This document shows, in pieces, positions 27,838-36,736 of a DNA stretch of 64,000 nucleotides. The position numbers and the translations under genes were made by a program. The notes below the pieces were generated by a model. It did not search any database, was not told the origin of the DNA, and saw only the letters and a list, made by a program, of their open reading frames with translations. The stretch is from Blattabacterium sp. (Cryptocercus kyebangensis). Its GTDB lineage: Bacteria > Bacteroidota > Bacteroidia > Flavobacteriales > Blattabacteriaceae. Each line of letters opens with the position of its first letter. Position 1 is the stretch's first letter. The stretch is taken from positions 297,501 to 361,500 of the forward strand of contig NZ_CP029820.1 of NCBI RefSeq assembly GCF_003226855.1. The letters are read 5' to 3'.

Positions 27838-28448
27838 GGAATAAATTGATTTTCATATTTTTTTTCTTATTTTTTTCATGTAATAACGAGGATTTTTTAT
27901 TAGAAAATAATTCCAAAAAAAAATTACAAAATAGGAATAATTATTTCCTACTTTATAGAAAAAATATATATAAATATTCATTTTTTAAGAATAGTGTAAG
28001 TAGGATTATTAAAGCTCCTTTGGATGGAGAATTTATAATATTTGGGGATATGAGATCGAGTAACATTAAGAATAAAAAAAAAAAATATAACACTATCATT
28101 TATGGGGTAGGTGTATTTATCAATGATTCCTTAAAATATGAAAATTATTTCAAAGATTTTTTCCATGAGGATAAAAAAAGACTTTCTAAGTTAGACTTAA
28201 AAGGTAATTTTGAATTCAAAATTCCAGTAAAAAAAAATGATAAATTATATTTAAAATATTCTATAAAAAATAGGAATTTCATTCCATCCTCTTCTTTGTA
28301 TTTTTATGAAAATAAAAACTTTTTAAGTAGTGAATGGGATCATATAAAAATTTATTTCAATCCATATGAAAATTATAGCGGAGAGAGAGGGATTCGAACC
28401 CCCGGAGGAATAATAAACCTCAACGGTTTTCAAGACCGCCGCAATTAA
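27834..28448 (+). CDS. Unrecognised predicted lipoprotein; frame runs into the antisense of tRNA-Ser
   Basis: I do not recognise this protein. It has a short hydrophobic leader ending in a lipobox-like FFSC with the lipidated Cys at residue 16 (MRNKLIFIFFFLFFSC), then a Lys/Asn/Tyr-rich, probably beta-rich region of about 165 residues. The reading frame does not stop before the tRNA-Ser gene: about the last 23 residues (from near 182, GERGIRTPGG...) are the translation of the tRNA's complementary strand. The native stop may have been lost or the tail may be dispensable. Translationally coupled to metG through ATGA. It could be a fast-evolving envelope lipoprotein (inference). Confidence 0.6.
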   Translation: MRNKLIFIFFFLFFSCNNEDFLLENNSKKKLQNRNNYFLLYRKNIYKYSFFKNSVSRIIKAPLDGEFIIFGDMRSSNIKNKKKKYNTIIYGVGVFINDSLKYENYFKDFFHEDKKRLSKLDLKGNFEFKIPVKKNDKLYLKYSIKNRNFIPSSSLYFYENKNFLSSEWDHIKIYFNPYENYSGERGIRTPGGIINLNGFQDRRN

Positions 28449-28466
28449 CCACTCTGCCATCTCTCC
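28379..28466 (-). tRNA. tRNA-Ser (TGA)
   Basis: An 88-nucleotide class II tRNA with acceptor GGAGAGA/TCTCTCC, D-arm TGGCAGAGTGGTTAATTGC, anticodon loop containing TGA (plus-strand 28430-28432), long variable arm, T-arm GGGGGTTCGAATCCC and discriminator G. It overlaps the 3' end of the plus-strand lipoprotein frame and lies just downstream of lysA. Confidence 0.95.
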
Positions 28467-28473
28467 ATTTCTT

Positions 28474-29703
28474 TTATATTTTTACATCCACGATATTTCT
28501 AAGAAGATCTTGCATAGTTTCTCTTCTTCTTATCAGAAAATCTTTTCCATTAATAATCATAACCTCAGAAGGTCTATAACGAGAATTATAATTGGAGGAC
28601 ATAGAAAAACAGTAAGCTCCCGCATTTTTAATACACAAAACATCCCCTTCCCTGATTTCTGAAATTTTACGATTAAACCCAAATGTATCTGATTCACAAA
28701 TATATCCTACTACTGTGTAGAAACGAAAACGACCATACGGATTAGAAATATTTTCAATGTAGTGATAAGCCTCATAAAACATGGGGCGAATAAAATGATT
28801 AAATCCGGAATCTACTCCAGCAAATACGGTAGAAGTGGTATGTTTGATCACATTAACATTAACCAAAAAATATCCGGATTCACTAACCAAAAATTTTCCT
28901 GGTTCCAATATCAAAGTAACTTGTCTTCCATAATCTTTACAAAAAGATTGAAATTCCTCTATAAGATAATTACTTAAAAAATAAAGATCCGTTTTGATAT
29001 CATTTTTTTTATATGGAACTGGAAATCCACTTCCAAAATCAATATAATCAAGGTTTGGAAAATCGATAGCTATTTGAAATAAAACTTTAGCTCCTCGTAA
29101 AAAAGCTTTGATATCTGAAATATCAGATCCTGTATGCATATGAAATCCCTCTATTTTAAGTCCTGTATTTTTTAATATTCTTTTCATATGAGGAATTTGA
29201 TGGTAAGATATTCCAAATTTAGAATCTACATGACCCACTGAAATTTTAGAATTTCCTCCAGCCATAATATGTGGATTTATTCTTATTCCTACAGGATAAT
29301 CTTGATGATCATCTCCAAACTGTTCTAAAATAGATAGATTATCTATGTTGATTCGAACTCCTAAATCAACCGCTTGTTTTATCTCTTGTATAGAAACACA
29401 GTTAGGAGTGAATATAATATGTTTTGGATGGAATCCAGATTTTAATCCTAGTTCTACTTCTTGAATAGATACGGTATCTAATCCACTTCCTAAGTTTTGT
29501 AAAAATTTTAAAATATTCAAATTGGTGTTCGCTTTACAAGCATAATTAATTCTAAAATTTTTAACACTACTAAAAGCCTTTTTCATCTTTATATATTGTA
29601 TCTCTATTTTTCCAGAATCATATATATAAAGGGGGGTCCCGTATTTTATTCCTATTTGTATTAACTGTTCTCTATGAACTGTATGATTCATCTTTTTCAA
29701 CAT
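28474..29703 (-). CDS. lysA: Diaminopimelate decarboxylase
   Basis: Last step of lysine synthesis, meso-diaminopimelate to lysine and CO2, a PLP alanine-racemase-fold enzyme. The Schiff-base lysine is in INYACKAN near residue 57; HMHTGSDI, DFGSGFPVPY (PLP phosphate loop) and the second-domain motif YICESDTFGF with the catalytic Cys are present. Length 409 is normal. Preferred start is ATG 29703; a second ATG four codons later is equally possible. The gene would serve lysine provisioning to the host. Upstream on the same strand is lon, 50 bases away. Confidence 0.95.
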   Translation of the reverse strand: MLKKMNHTVHREQLIQIGIKYGTPLYIYDSGKIEIQYIKMKKAFSSVKNFRINYACKANTNLNILKFLQNLGSGLDTVSIQEVELGLKSGFHPKHIIFTPNCVSIQEIKQAVDLGVRINIDNLSILEQFGDDHQDYPVGIRINPHIMAGGNSKISVGHVDSKFGISYHQIPHMKRILKNTGLKIEGFHMHTGSDISDIKAFLRGAKVLFQIAIDFPNLDYIDFGSGFPVPYKKNDIKTDLYFLSNYLIEEFQSFCKDYGRQVTLILEPGKFLVSESGYFLVNVNVIKHTTSTVFAGVDSGFNHFIRPMFYEAYHYIENISNPYGRFRFYTVVGYICESDTFGFNRKISEIREGDVLCIKNAGAYCFSMSSNYNSRYRPSEVMIINGKDFLIRRRETMQDLLRNIVDVKI

Positions 29704-29753
29704 ATAAAAAAAACAAAAATAGAATGAAATTTGGACTATAAAATCTATCTATT

Positions 29754-32156
29754 CTATAATAGGGATAAATGAATGACATCATTCATGTCTCTAACATAAT
29801 CAAAGGTTAATCCTTTTAAGTGGTCTTGTTTAATTTCTTCTACATCTTTTTTATTGTCCTGTGAAAGAATAATTTCTTTTATATTAGCCCTTTTAGCAGC
29901 TAATATTTTTTCTTTAATTCCTCCTACAGGTAGGACTTTCCCTCTTAAAGTGATTTCCCCTGTCATAGCTAAATGAGGTTTTAATTTTCTATTTTTATAA
30001 CTGGATACAAGAGCCGTTAACATAGCAATTCCTGCGGATGGACCATCTTTAGGTACAGCCCCTTCAGGAACATGGACATGTACATTTTTTTCTTCAAACA
30101 TTTTAGGATCAATATGAAATTCTTCATAATGAGCTTTAATATATTGCAAAGCAATTGTTGCAGATTCTTTCATAACATCTCCTAAATTTCCGGTAATACT
30201 TAAATTTCCTTTTCCTTTGGAAAGACTGGATTCAATATATAAAATATCTCCCCCAAAATTAGTCCAAGCTAAACCTGTAACTACTCCTGTAACATTATTT
30301 CCTTCATAACGATCTGGATCATTTGGAATTCCAAGAATTTCCTCTATTTTTTCAATATTTAAACGTTTTACATATTTTTTATTCATAGCAATATTCTTTG
30401 CTGCATAACGTGCTAATTTAGCAATATATTTCTCTAGAGTTCTTAAACCAGATTCTCTGGTATAACTTTCAATGACCTTTTCAATTTGTTTATTCCCAAG
30501 TATTAAATCCGATTTTTTCAATCCATTTTCTTTCAATTGCTTAGGTAGAATATGTTTTTTTACAATTGGAGTTTTTTCTTCCACCGTATATCCATTCATT
30601 TCTATGACCTCCATCCTATCTATAAGAGCTGGTTGTATGGTTGAAAGAGAATTTGCTGTAGCAATAAACAATACTTTTGATAAATCATAACCCATTTCCA
30701 AAAAATTATCGTAAAAAGAAGTATTTTGTTCCGGATCTAAAACTTCTAACATTGCAGAAGATGGATCTCCATTAGTTCCTAAACCCATTTTATCGATCTC
30801 GTCAATCACAAAAACAGGATTGGAAGTTCCTACTTTTCGTATAGATTGTAACAGCCTACCTGGCATAGCTCCAATATAAGTTCTTCTATGACCACGTATT
30901 TCCGATTCATCGTGTAATCCTCCTAAAGAAACACGGACATACTTTCTTTTAAGAGCGGTCGCTATAGATCTACCCAAAGAGGTTTTCCCTACTCCAGGTG
31001 GACCATAAAAGCATAGAATAGGAGAACGCATATCTCCTCTTAATTTTAAGACAGCTAAATATTCTATAATACGTTCTTTCACTTTTTCCAAACCGTAATG
31101 ATCTCTATCCAATATTTTTTGTGCAAATTCTAAATTGAAATTATCTTTTGAATATCGACCCCATGGAAGATCAATCATTAATTCTAGATAATTTCTTTGA
31201 ACCGTATATTCTGGCATTTGGGGATTAGTTCTTTGCATTTTAAGTAGTTCTCTATCAAACTGTTTTTTAGCCTCTTTAGGCCATTTTTTTCTGGAAGCTT
31301 TAGCACGCATTTCATCAATCTCTTTTTCATAAGATATATCCCCTAATTCTTCTTGTATGGCTTTAATTTGTTGATGTAAAAAATATTCTCTCTGTTGCTG
31401 ATCCATATCACTACGAACACGGGACTGAATGTCGTTTTTTAACTTTATTTGTTGATGTTCTACGTTAAGAAAACGTAATGTTTCCATGGCTCTTTTTTTT
31501 AAATCATTGTATTCTAACAATTTTTGTTTATCTCTAGTAGCTAAATTCATATTAGCGGCTACAAAATTGATTAAAAAAGAAGGGCTTTCTATATTACGAA
31601 TAGCAATACTGGCTTCTGATGGAATATTTGGATTATCCTGAATAATTTTTATGGCAATTTCCTTGATTGATTCTACCAAAGCAAGATATTCCTTATCTTT
31701 GCAAGACGGTTTATTTTCTTTTAACGCTATAATTTCTGCTTTAAAATATGGATCTTTTTGAATAAAACGGTTCACTTTAAATCTCCTTTTTCCTTGTAAA
31801 ATTACAGTGGTATTTCCATCAGGCATTTTTAATAATTTCAATATTTTAGCTACTGTTCCTATAGTGTACAAATCTTTTTCACTAAGATTTTCTATGACAG
31901 AATTTTTTTGGGTTAATACCCCAACCGTTTTATCCAATCCATAAGCATCTTGTAATAATTGAATAGATCCACTTTTCCCTGCTATAATAGGAAAAACAAT
32001 CCCAGAATACAAAACCATATTTCTCACTGTTAATATACATAATTGTTCTGGGATATCATCTTTAAGAAGCTGGTCTTCTTCATCTTGACTCATTAAAGGT
32101 ATAAATTCTGCTTCAGACTCGAATCCAGATTCGGTAAATATATTTTTTAGTAACAT
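29754..32156 (-). CDS. lon: ATP-dependent protease La (Lon)
   Basis: Cytoplasmic AAA+ serine protease for damaged and regulatory proteins. Domains in order: N-terminal LON substrate domain (about 30-230), coiled linker, AAA+ ATPase with Walker A GPPGVGKTSLGRSIA and Walker B FVIDEIDKMG, then the S16 protease with catalytic Ser in PKDGPSAGIAM and catalytic Lys in PVGGIKEKILAAKRA. 800 residues, complete. ATG at 32156. Together with ligA and prmC it sits in a minus-strand run, though a 150-base spacer to ligA suggests a separate promoter. Confidence 0.97.
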   Translation of the reverse strand: MLLKNIFTESGFESEAEFIPLMSQDEEDQLLKDDIPEQLCILTVRNMVLYSGIVFPIIAGKSGSIQLLQDAYGLDKTVGVLTQKNSVIENLSEKDLYTIGTVAKILKLLKMPDGNTTVILQGKRRFKVNRFIQKDPYFKAEIIALKENKPSCKDKEYLALVESIKEIAIKIIQDNPNIPSEASIAIRNIESPSFLINFVAANMNLATRDKQKLLEYNDLKKRAMETLRFLNVEHQQIKLKNDIQSRVRSDMDQQQREYFLHQQIKAIQEELGDISYEKEIDEMRAKASRKKWPKEAKKQFDRELLKMQRTNPQMPEYTVQRNYLELMIDLPWGRYSKDNFNLEFAQKILDRDHYGLEKVKERIIEYLAVLKLRGDMRSPILCFYGPPGVGKTSLGRSIATALKRKYVRVSLGGLHDESEIRGHRRTYIGAMPGRLLQSIRKVGTSNPVFVIDEIDKMGLGTNGDPSSAMLEVLDPEQNTSFYDNFLEMGYDLSKVLFIATANSLSTIQPALIDRMEVIEMNGYTVEEKTPIVKKHILPKQLKENGLKKSDLILGNKQIEKVIESYTRESGLRTLEKYIAKLARYAAKNIAMNKKYVKRLNIEKIEEILGIPNDPDRYEGNNVTGVVTGLAWTNFGGDILYIESSLSKGKGNLSITGNLGDVMKESATIALQYIKAHYEEFHIDPKMFEEKNVHVHVPEGAVPKDGPSAGIAMLTALVSSYKNRKLKPHLAMTGEITLRGKVLPVGGIKEKILAAKRANIKEIILSQDNKKDVEEIKQDHLKGLTFDYVRDMNDVIHLSLL

Positions 32157-32306
32157 AAAAAAATAGATTTCTTACTTAAATGATGCAAATGATGATTAAT
32201 AAAATCATCATCACCTATCTAAATATACTGTTTTCTATATGAAAAAAAAAACCTTCAAGATAGACTCCAGATCCCCTTTTTTTTGATACTATTCTTAATA
32301 ATTCTG

Positions 32307-34346
32307 TTAAGATTGGATTTCCTTTTCTTTTTTTTCCTCTTTAAGGAGCTCAATAAAAATATCTTCAGTCAAAATTTTCACATTATCTTTTTTCATCCCT
32401 TTTTCTAATTTGGAACCAAAATTTTTTCCAACAACGATAAAATTAATTTTATTATTAACAGTACTAAATACTTTTCCACCTAAAATTTCTACCATATTTT
32501 TAGCGATATTACGTGACATACAAGACAGTTTCCCTGTAAAAACAAAAGATTTTCCTTCAATCATAGATTTTCCTTCAATCATAGAATATTTTTTTGAAAA
32601 ATTTAATCCATATTTTATAAGTTTTTCCACCATTTTTTTGTTTTCCATGATTGAAAAATAAGTACTTATACTTTTTGCTATTTTTCCCCCTATACCTGAA
32701 ATAGACGTTAAAATATTATAATCTGCATTTATTAAATGATTTATATCTGGAAAGGTTTCTGTTAACTTTTTAGAAATATATTCTCCTACATGAGGAATTC
32801 CTAATCCATATAAAACTCTATAATAAGAATTGTATTTAGATTTTTCTATATTTTTTATTATCTTATCTGTTAATTTTTCTTTAACTCCCTTTATTTGAAG
32901 AAATTCTTCTCTTTTTAATCTATATAAATCGGAAATTCTGTATAAAAAACCATTTTTGTATAGTTTTTGAATCATTTCACTTCCAATCCCTTGTATATTC
33001 ATTGCTCGTACACTTACAAAGTGTTTTATTTTTCCAATTCTTTGATAAGGACAGTTTCTATTGGGACAGTATAACAATTTATTTTTTTTTCTTAAAGAGC
33101 TATCACATGATGGACATTTTTTTAAGAAAAATATAGGATCGGCATTGATTAATCGTTTTTTTACATTTATTTTGGTAACTTTAGGAATGATATCCCCTCC
33201 TTTTTCCAAAAAAATAGAATCTCCATAATGGAGGTCCATTTTTTGTATAAAACGATCATTATAAAGAGAAACTCTTTTTACCACGGTTCCAGAAATCTGT
33301 GTAGGAAGGACATAAGCTACAGGGGTAATGATCCCAGTACGTCCTACTTGAAATTTTATGTTTAATAACTTGGTTTCTGATAATTTTTGTCTAAATTTAT
33401 AAGAAATCGCCCATCGTGGATATTTATTCGTGCATCCTAAAAGGTATTGTTTTTGGTACTCATTTACCTTAAGGACTATCCCGTCAATATGGTAGGGTAG
33501 ATGATTCTTCCATCGATTCCAATAATCCATGAAATGAAATATCTCCTTTTTTGTTTTACAAATCATAGCCGTTTCTGGTACTTTGAATCCCCAATTTTGT
33601 AGGTATTTGAAAGATTGATATTGTGTATTAAAAGGAAGATTTTTTCCTATAACAGTGTATACAATACAAGATAGAGTTCTTTTATAGACTTCTTTTTTAT
33701 CCTTAATTTTTAGGGTTCCACTAGCCGTATTTCTTGGATTAGAATAAGGAATTTTTCCTTTTTTTTTTCGTTCTATATTGATTTCTATAAATTTATTTTT
33801 AGGAATAAAAATTTCTCCACGTATTTCAAGATACGTAGGATAGTTTTCTCCACTTAATTTTATGGGAATCGATTGTATGGTTCGTACATTTTCTGTAACA
33901 TTTTCTCCTTTTTCCCCATCTCCACGAGTTACGGCATTGGTTAATAATCCGTTCTTATAGATTAAATTAATGGATACTCCATCATATTTTAGTTCGCACA
34001 CGAAAGAAGAAGAAGAAATAGATTTATCAATTTTATTTTTCCAAAACATTAATTCTCTTTTGGAATAGGTATTTTGAAGGGAGTACATTTTATATTTATG
34101 ATGAATTATTATTGTAGATCCATATTTTTTTGAGGGAACACCTCCACCTATTCTGATTGTAGGGGATGTAGGATCATAAAATTCTGGATTTTCTTTTTCT
34201 AATAAATATAATTCTCTCAATTTTTTATCAAATTCGTAATCCGATACATTATAAGTATCCAATATATAATATTGATAATTGTATTCTGATAATTCTTTTC
34301 TTAGTTTTTCTATTTTTTCTTTTATATATTTTTTTCTATTATCCAT
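32307..34346 (-). CDS. ligA: NAD-dependent DNA ligase
   Basis: Seals nicks in replication and repair using NAD. The adenylation domain carries the active lysine in CELKYDGVSINL near residue 115; an OB fold, a four-cysteine zinc finger (CPSCDSS...CPNRNCPYQ, about 410-435), helix-hairpin-helix repeats (GLGIPHVGEYI, SISGIGGKIAKSI) and a C-terminal BRCT domain (FVFTGKLS...) follow. Length 679 is normal. An 18-base tandem duplication just before the BRCT domain repeats SMIEGK. Preceded by prmC on the same strand after 12 bases. Confidence 0.96.
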   Translation of the reverse strand: MDNRKKYIKEKIEKLRKELSEYNYQYYILDTYNVSDYEFDKKLRELYLLEKENPEFYDPTSPTIRIGGGVPSKKYGSTIIIHHKYKMYSLQNTYSKRELMFWKNKIDKSISSSSFVCELKYDGVSINLIYKNGLLTNAVTRGDGEKGENVTENVRTIQSIPIKLSGENYPTYLEIRGEIFIPKNKFIEINIERKKKGKIPYSNPRNTASGTLKIKDKKEVYKRTLSCIVYTVIGKNLPFNTQYQSFKYLQNWGFKVPETAMICKTKKEIFHFMDYWNRWKNHLPYHIDGIVLKVNEYQKQYLLGCTNKYPRWAISYKFRQKLSETKLLNIKFQVGRTGIITPVAYVLPTQISGTVVKRVSLYNDRFIQKMDLHYGDSIFLEKGGDIIPKVTKINVKKRLINADPIFFLKKCPSCDSSLRKKNKLLYCPNRNCPYQRIGKIKHFVSVRAMNIQGIGSEMIQKLYKNGFLYRISDLYRLKREEFLQIKGVKEKLTDKIIKNIEKSKYNSYYRVLYGLGIPHVGEYISKKLTETFPDINHLINADYNILTSISGIGGKIAKSISTYFSIMENKKMVEKLIKYGLNFSKKYSMIEGKSMIEGKSFVFTGKLSCMSRNIAKNMVEILGGKVFSTVNNKINFIVVGKNFGSKLEKGMKKDNVKILTEDIFIELLKEEKKEKEIQS
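32548..32583 (-). repeat. Two tandem copies of an 18-base unit inside ligA
   Basis: The 18-base unit GATTTTCCTTCAATCATA (plus strand) occurs twice without mismatch, at 32548-32565 and 32566-32583. It adds six residues to the linker before the BRCT domain and keeps the frame. Confidence 0.9.
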
Positions 34347-34358
34347 TTAATTTAATAA

Positions 34359-35246
34359 TTAATAATATGTTGCACGAATCATTCGGAAAAAACCTTGAAA
34401 ATCTTTTCTAATTTCTATATCCATAAAGCCTGATTTTTTCATAAAATGAATAAAATCTAAATGAATAAATTGGTTTATCTCAAAATAAACACATACTACT
34501 ACACCAGTAAACATTTTTTTTATCCAAAAAATAATTTTTTTATAAAAAATAAAGGGGTCCTCATCTGGAACAAATAAAGCTTGAAAAGGTTCATATTGAA
34601 AAATGTTTGGATGCATAAATTTTTTCTCAGATACTCTTACATAAGGAGGATTACTAACGATAATATTAACGGTATATTTTTTTATTCTTTGGAAAAAAAT
34701 CAAATTATGAAGAATATCAACTTTTCTTAAAAAAATTTTTACGTTATGTAATTTTGAATTTATTCTTGCTATAGAAAGGACTTCATGAGAAAAATCTATG
34801 GCATGAATATAACGTATTTTAGGAAGTTTTTTTTTTAAAGTAATACTAATACATCCACTTCCTGTTCCAATATCAAATATTTGAACGTTTTCACTATTTT
34901 TTATTTTGTAATCCTCTATGATCCATGATACTAGTTCTTCTGTTTCTGGTCTTGGAATAAAAACTTTTTCATTAACAAGGAAATCCATTCCAAAAAAGGA
35001 GGTCTTTCCAATTATATATTGAATGGGTCTATTTTTTTTCAATTCCCATAATTTTCTTATCAATTTTTTGTATATGAAATCATCTATTTTTTCCTTTCTA
35101 CTTAATTTTAAGATAATTTTCGTTTTATCGCATTCCAAAACGTGAGTGGTTAGAATAAAAAATAGATTATTTAATTCCTTTATTTCTGGATATACTTTTT
35201 TAAGAGTATCATAAAATAAATGGTAAAATTCATAGAAATAAATCAT
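34359..35246 (-). CDS. prmC: Release-factor glutamine N5-methyltransferase
   Basis: Methylates the GGQ glutamine of RF1 and RF2 for efficient termination. SAM-binding motif FDIGTGSGCISITL near residue 125, and the family hallmark NPPYV in IVSNPPYVRVSEK near 190. The N-terminal helical domain contains RPIQYIIGKTSFFGMDFLV and FIPRPETEEL, as in PrmC/HemK. 295 residues, complete. ATG at 35246. Divergent from mnmE with about 70 bases between. Confidence 0.94.
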   Translation of the reverse strand: MIYFYEFYHLFYDTLKKVYPEIKELNNLFFILTTHVLECDKTKIILKLSRKEKIDDFIYKKLIRKLWELKKNRPIQYIIGKTSFFGMDFLVNEKVFIPRPETEELVSWIIEDYKIKNSENVQIFDIGTGSGCISITLKKKLPKIRYIHAIDFSHEVLSIARINSKLHNVKIFLRKVDILHNLIFFQRIKKYTVNIIVSNPPYVRVSEKKFMHPNIFQYEPFQALFVPDEDPFIFYKKIIFWIKKMFTGVVVCVYFEINQFIHLDFIHFMKKSGFMDIEIRKDFQGFFRMIRATYY

Positions 35247-35317
35247 AAAATAAAAAATGAATTAAAAAAAATACTTATTTTTTGTGGAATTTTATTTTAT
35301 TAAGAAATAATTTTTTT

Positions 35318-36721
35318 ATGTTAGATGATGATACCATTGTTGCTTTAGCCACTCCTAGTGGTTCCAGTGCTATTTCTGTTATTCGTATTTCTGGAGAAAT
35401 ATCGATATCCACTGTGGAAACCATTTTTATTTCCGTTCATTCTGGAAAAAAATTGGAAAATCAATCCACACATACTATTCATTTAGGATATATTGTGGAT
35501 CATATAGATGATAGAAGGAATTCATTGGATCAAGTTTTAGTCTCTATATTTAGATCTCCTTTTTCTTATACAGGAGAAAATATGATAGAAATATCTTGTC
35601 ATGGATCTTATTATATTCAACAACAGATTTTACAATTGTTAATCAGAAAAGGAATACGTTTAGCTCGTCCTGGAGAATTTACATTTCGTGCATTTTTAAA
35701 TAAAAAAATGGATTTATCACAAGCAGAAGCTATAGCAGATCTCATCTTATCGGATAATCAAGCCTCTCATGAATTATCTTTTCAACAAATAAAGGGGAGC
35801 TTAACTAGTACTATTAAAGATTTACGGAAAAAATTATTGGATTTTTATTCCTTATTAGAACTGGAACTGGATTTTTCTGAAGAAAATGTGATTTTTGCAA
35901 AAAGATCCGAACTTTTTTCTTTCTTAAAAGATTTAGAAGAAATCTTAAAAGATTTAATTGAATCTTTTGCTCTAGGAAATTCCATAAAAAAAGGAATTTA
36001 TGTAGTAATTATTGGAGAACCAAATGTAGGTAAATCTACGTTATTCAATTACGTAATTAAGGAGAACCGTTCTATTATCTCTCATATAGAAGGGACTACT
36101 AGAGATAGTATAGAAGGAGAATTGATTTTGAATGGAATCCATTTTCATTTTGTGGATACAGCAGGAATTAGAGATACGAAAGATACAATAGAAAGAATGG
36201 GGGTTCGAAAGACTATGGAAAAAATACAAGAGGCTCAAGTCCTATTATACCTTTTTGATGCCTCTAAAAATGATAGAAAAAAACAGAAAAAAATTATCAA
36301 AGAAATTCAAATTATACACGAAAAGAATCCACTTAAAAAAATTTTAGTGATTGCTAATAAATCGGATATATCCTCTTTTAAAGACTTCTATAACCTAAAA
36401 TCAAAGGTTGCTTATTTTTTTGAAATTTCTGCAAAAAATCATCACGGGATAAAAAGAATTCTCTATACTATAAGTAAGTTATTCATTGAAAAATTAAAAG
36501 AAAAAAATATTATTGTGACACAAAACAGACATTATGAAGCATTGAAACAATCCTTGAAGGAAGTCTTACTTGCTCATGAAGCTTTAAGTAAAAGGATACC
36601 AGAAGATTTAGTTTCTATACATATAAAAGAGGCTTTGCATCATTTAGGAAAGATTACAGGAGAAATCACTAATGAAGAGGTACTAAAAAACATCTTCTCC
36701 AAATTTTGTATTGGAAAATAA
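35318..36721 (+). CDS. mnmE: tRNA uridine-5-carboxymethylaminomethyl modification GTPase
   Basis: With MnmG, modifies the wobble uridine (cmnm5U34) of tRNAs. N-terminal THF-binding domain begins DDDTIVALATPSGSSAISVIRISG; the G domain in the middle has GEPNVGKSTL (P-loop), DTAGIRDT and ANKSD; the helical domain ends with the required FCIGK motif containing the catalytic Cys. I start at ATG 35318 (467 residues) because family members begin at this point; an in-frame TTG at 35282 would add 12 atypical residues. Confidence 0.95.
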   Translation: MLDDDTIVALATPSGSSAISVIRISGEISISTVETIFISVHSGKKLENQSTHTIHLGYIVDHIDDRRNSLDQVLVSIFRSPFSYTGENMIEISCHGSYYIQQQILQLLIRKGIRLARPGEFTFRAFLNKKMDLSQAEAIADLILSDNQASHELSFQQIKGSLTSTIKDLRKKLLDFYSLLELELDFSEENVIFAKRSELFSFLKDLEEILKDLIESFALGNSIKKGIYVVIIGEPNVGKSTLFNYVIKENRSIISHIEGTTRDSIEGELILNGIHFHFVDTAGIRDTKDTIERMGVRKTMEKIQEAQVLLYLFDASKNDRKKQKKIIKEIQIIHEKNPLKKILVIANKSDISSFKDFYNLKSKVAYFFEISAKNHHGIKRILYTISKLFIEKLKEKNIIVTQNRHYEALKQSLKEVLLAHEALSKRIPEDLVSIHIKEALHHLGKITGEITNEEVLKNIFSKFCIGK

Positions 36722-36736
36722 AAAAACAAGAAAAGT

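Noticed and set aside
35282-35317. TTG start giving a 12-residue MnmE extension
   Set aside because: Family N-terminus aligns with ATG 35318; the added residues are unlike MnmE.
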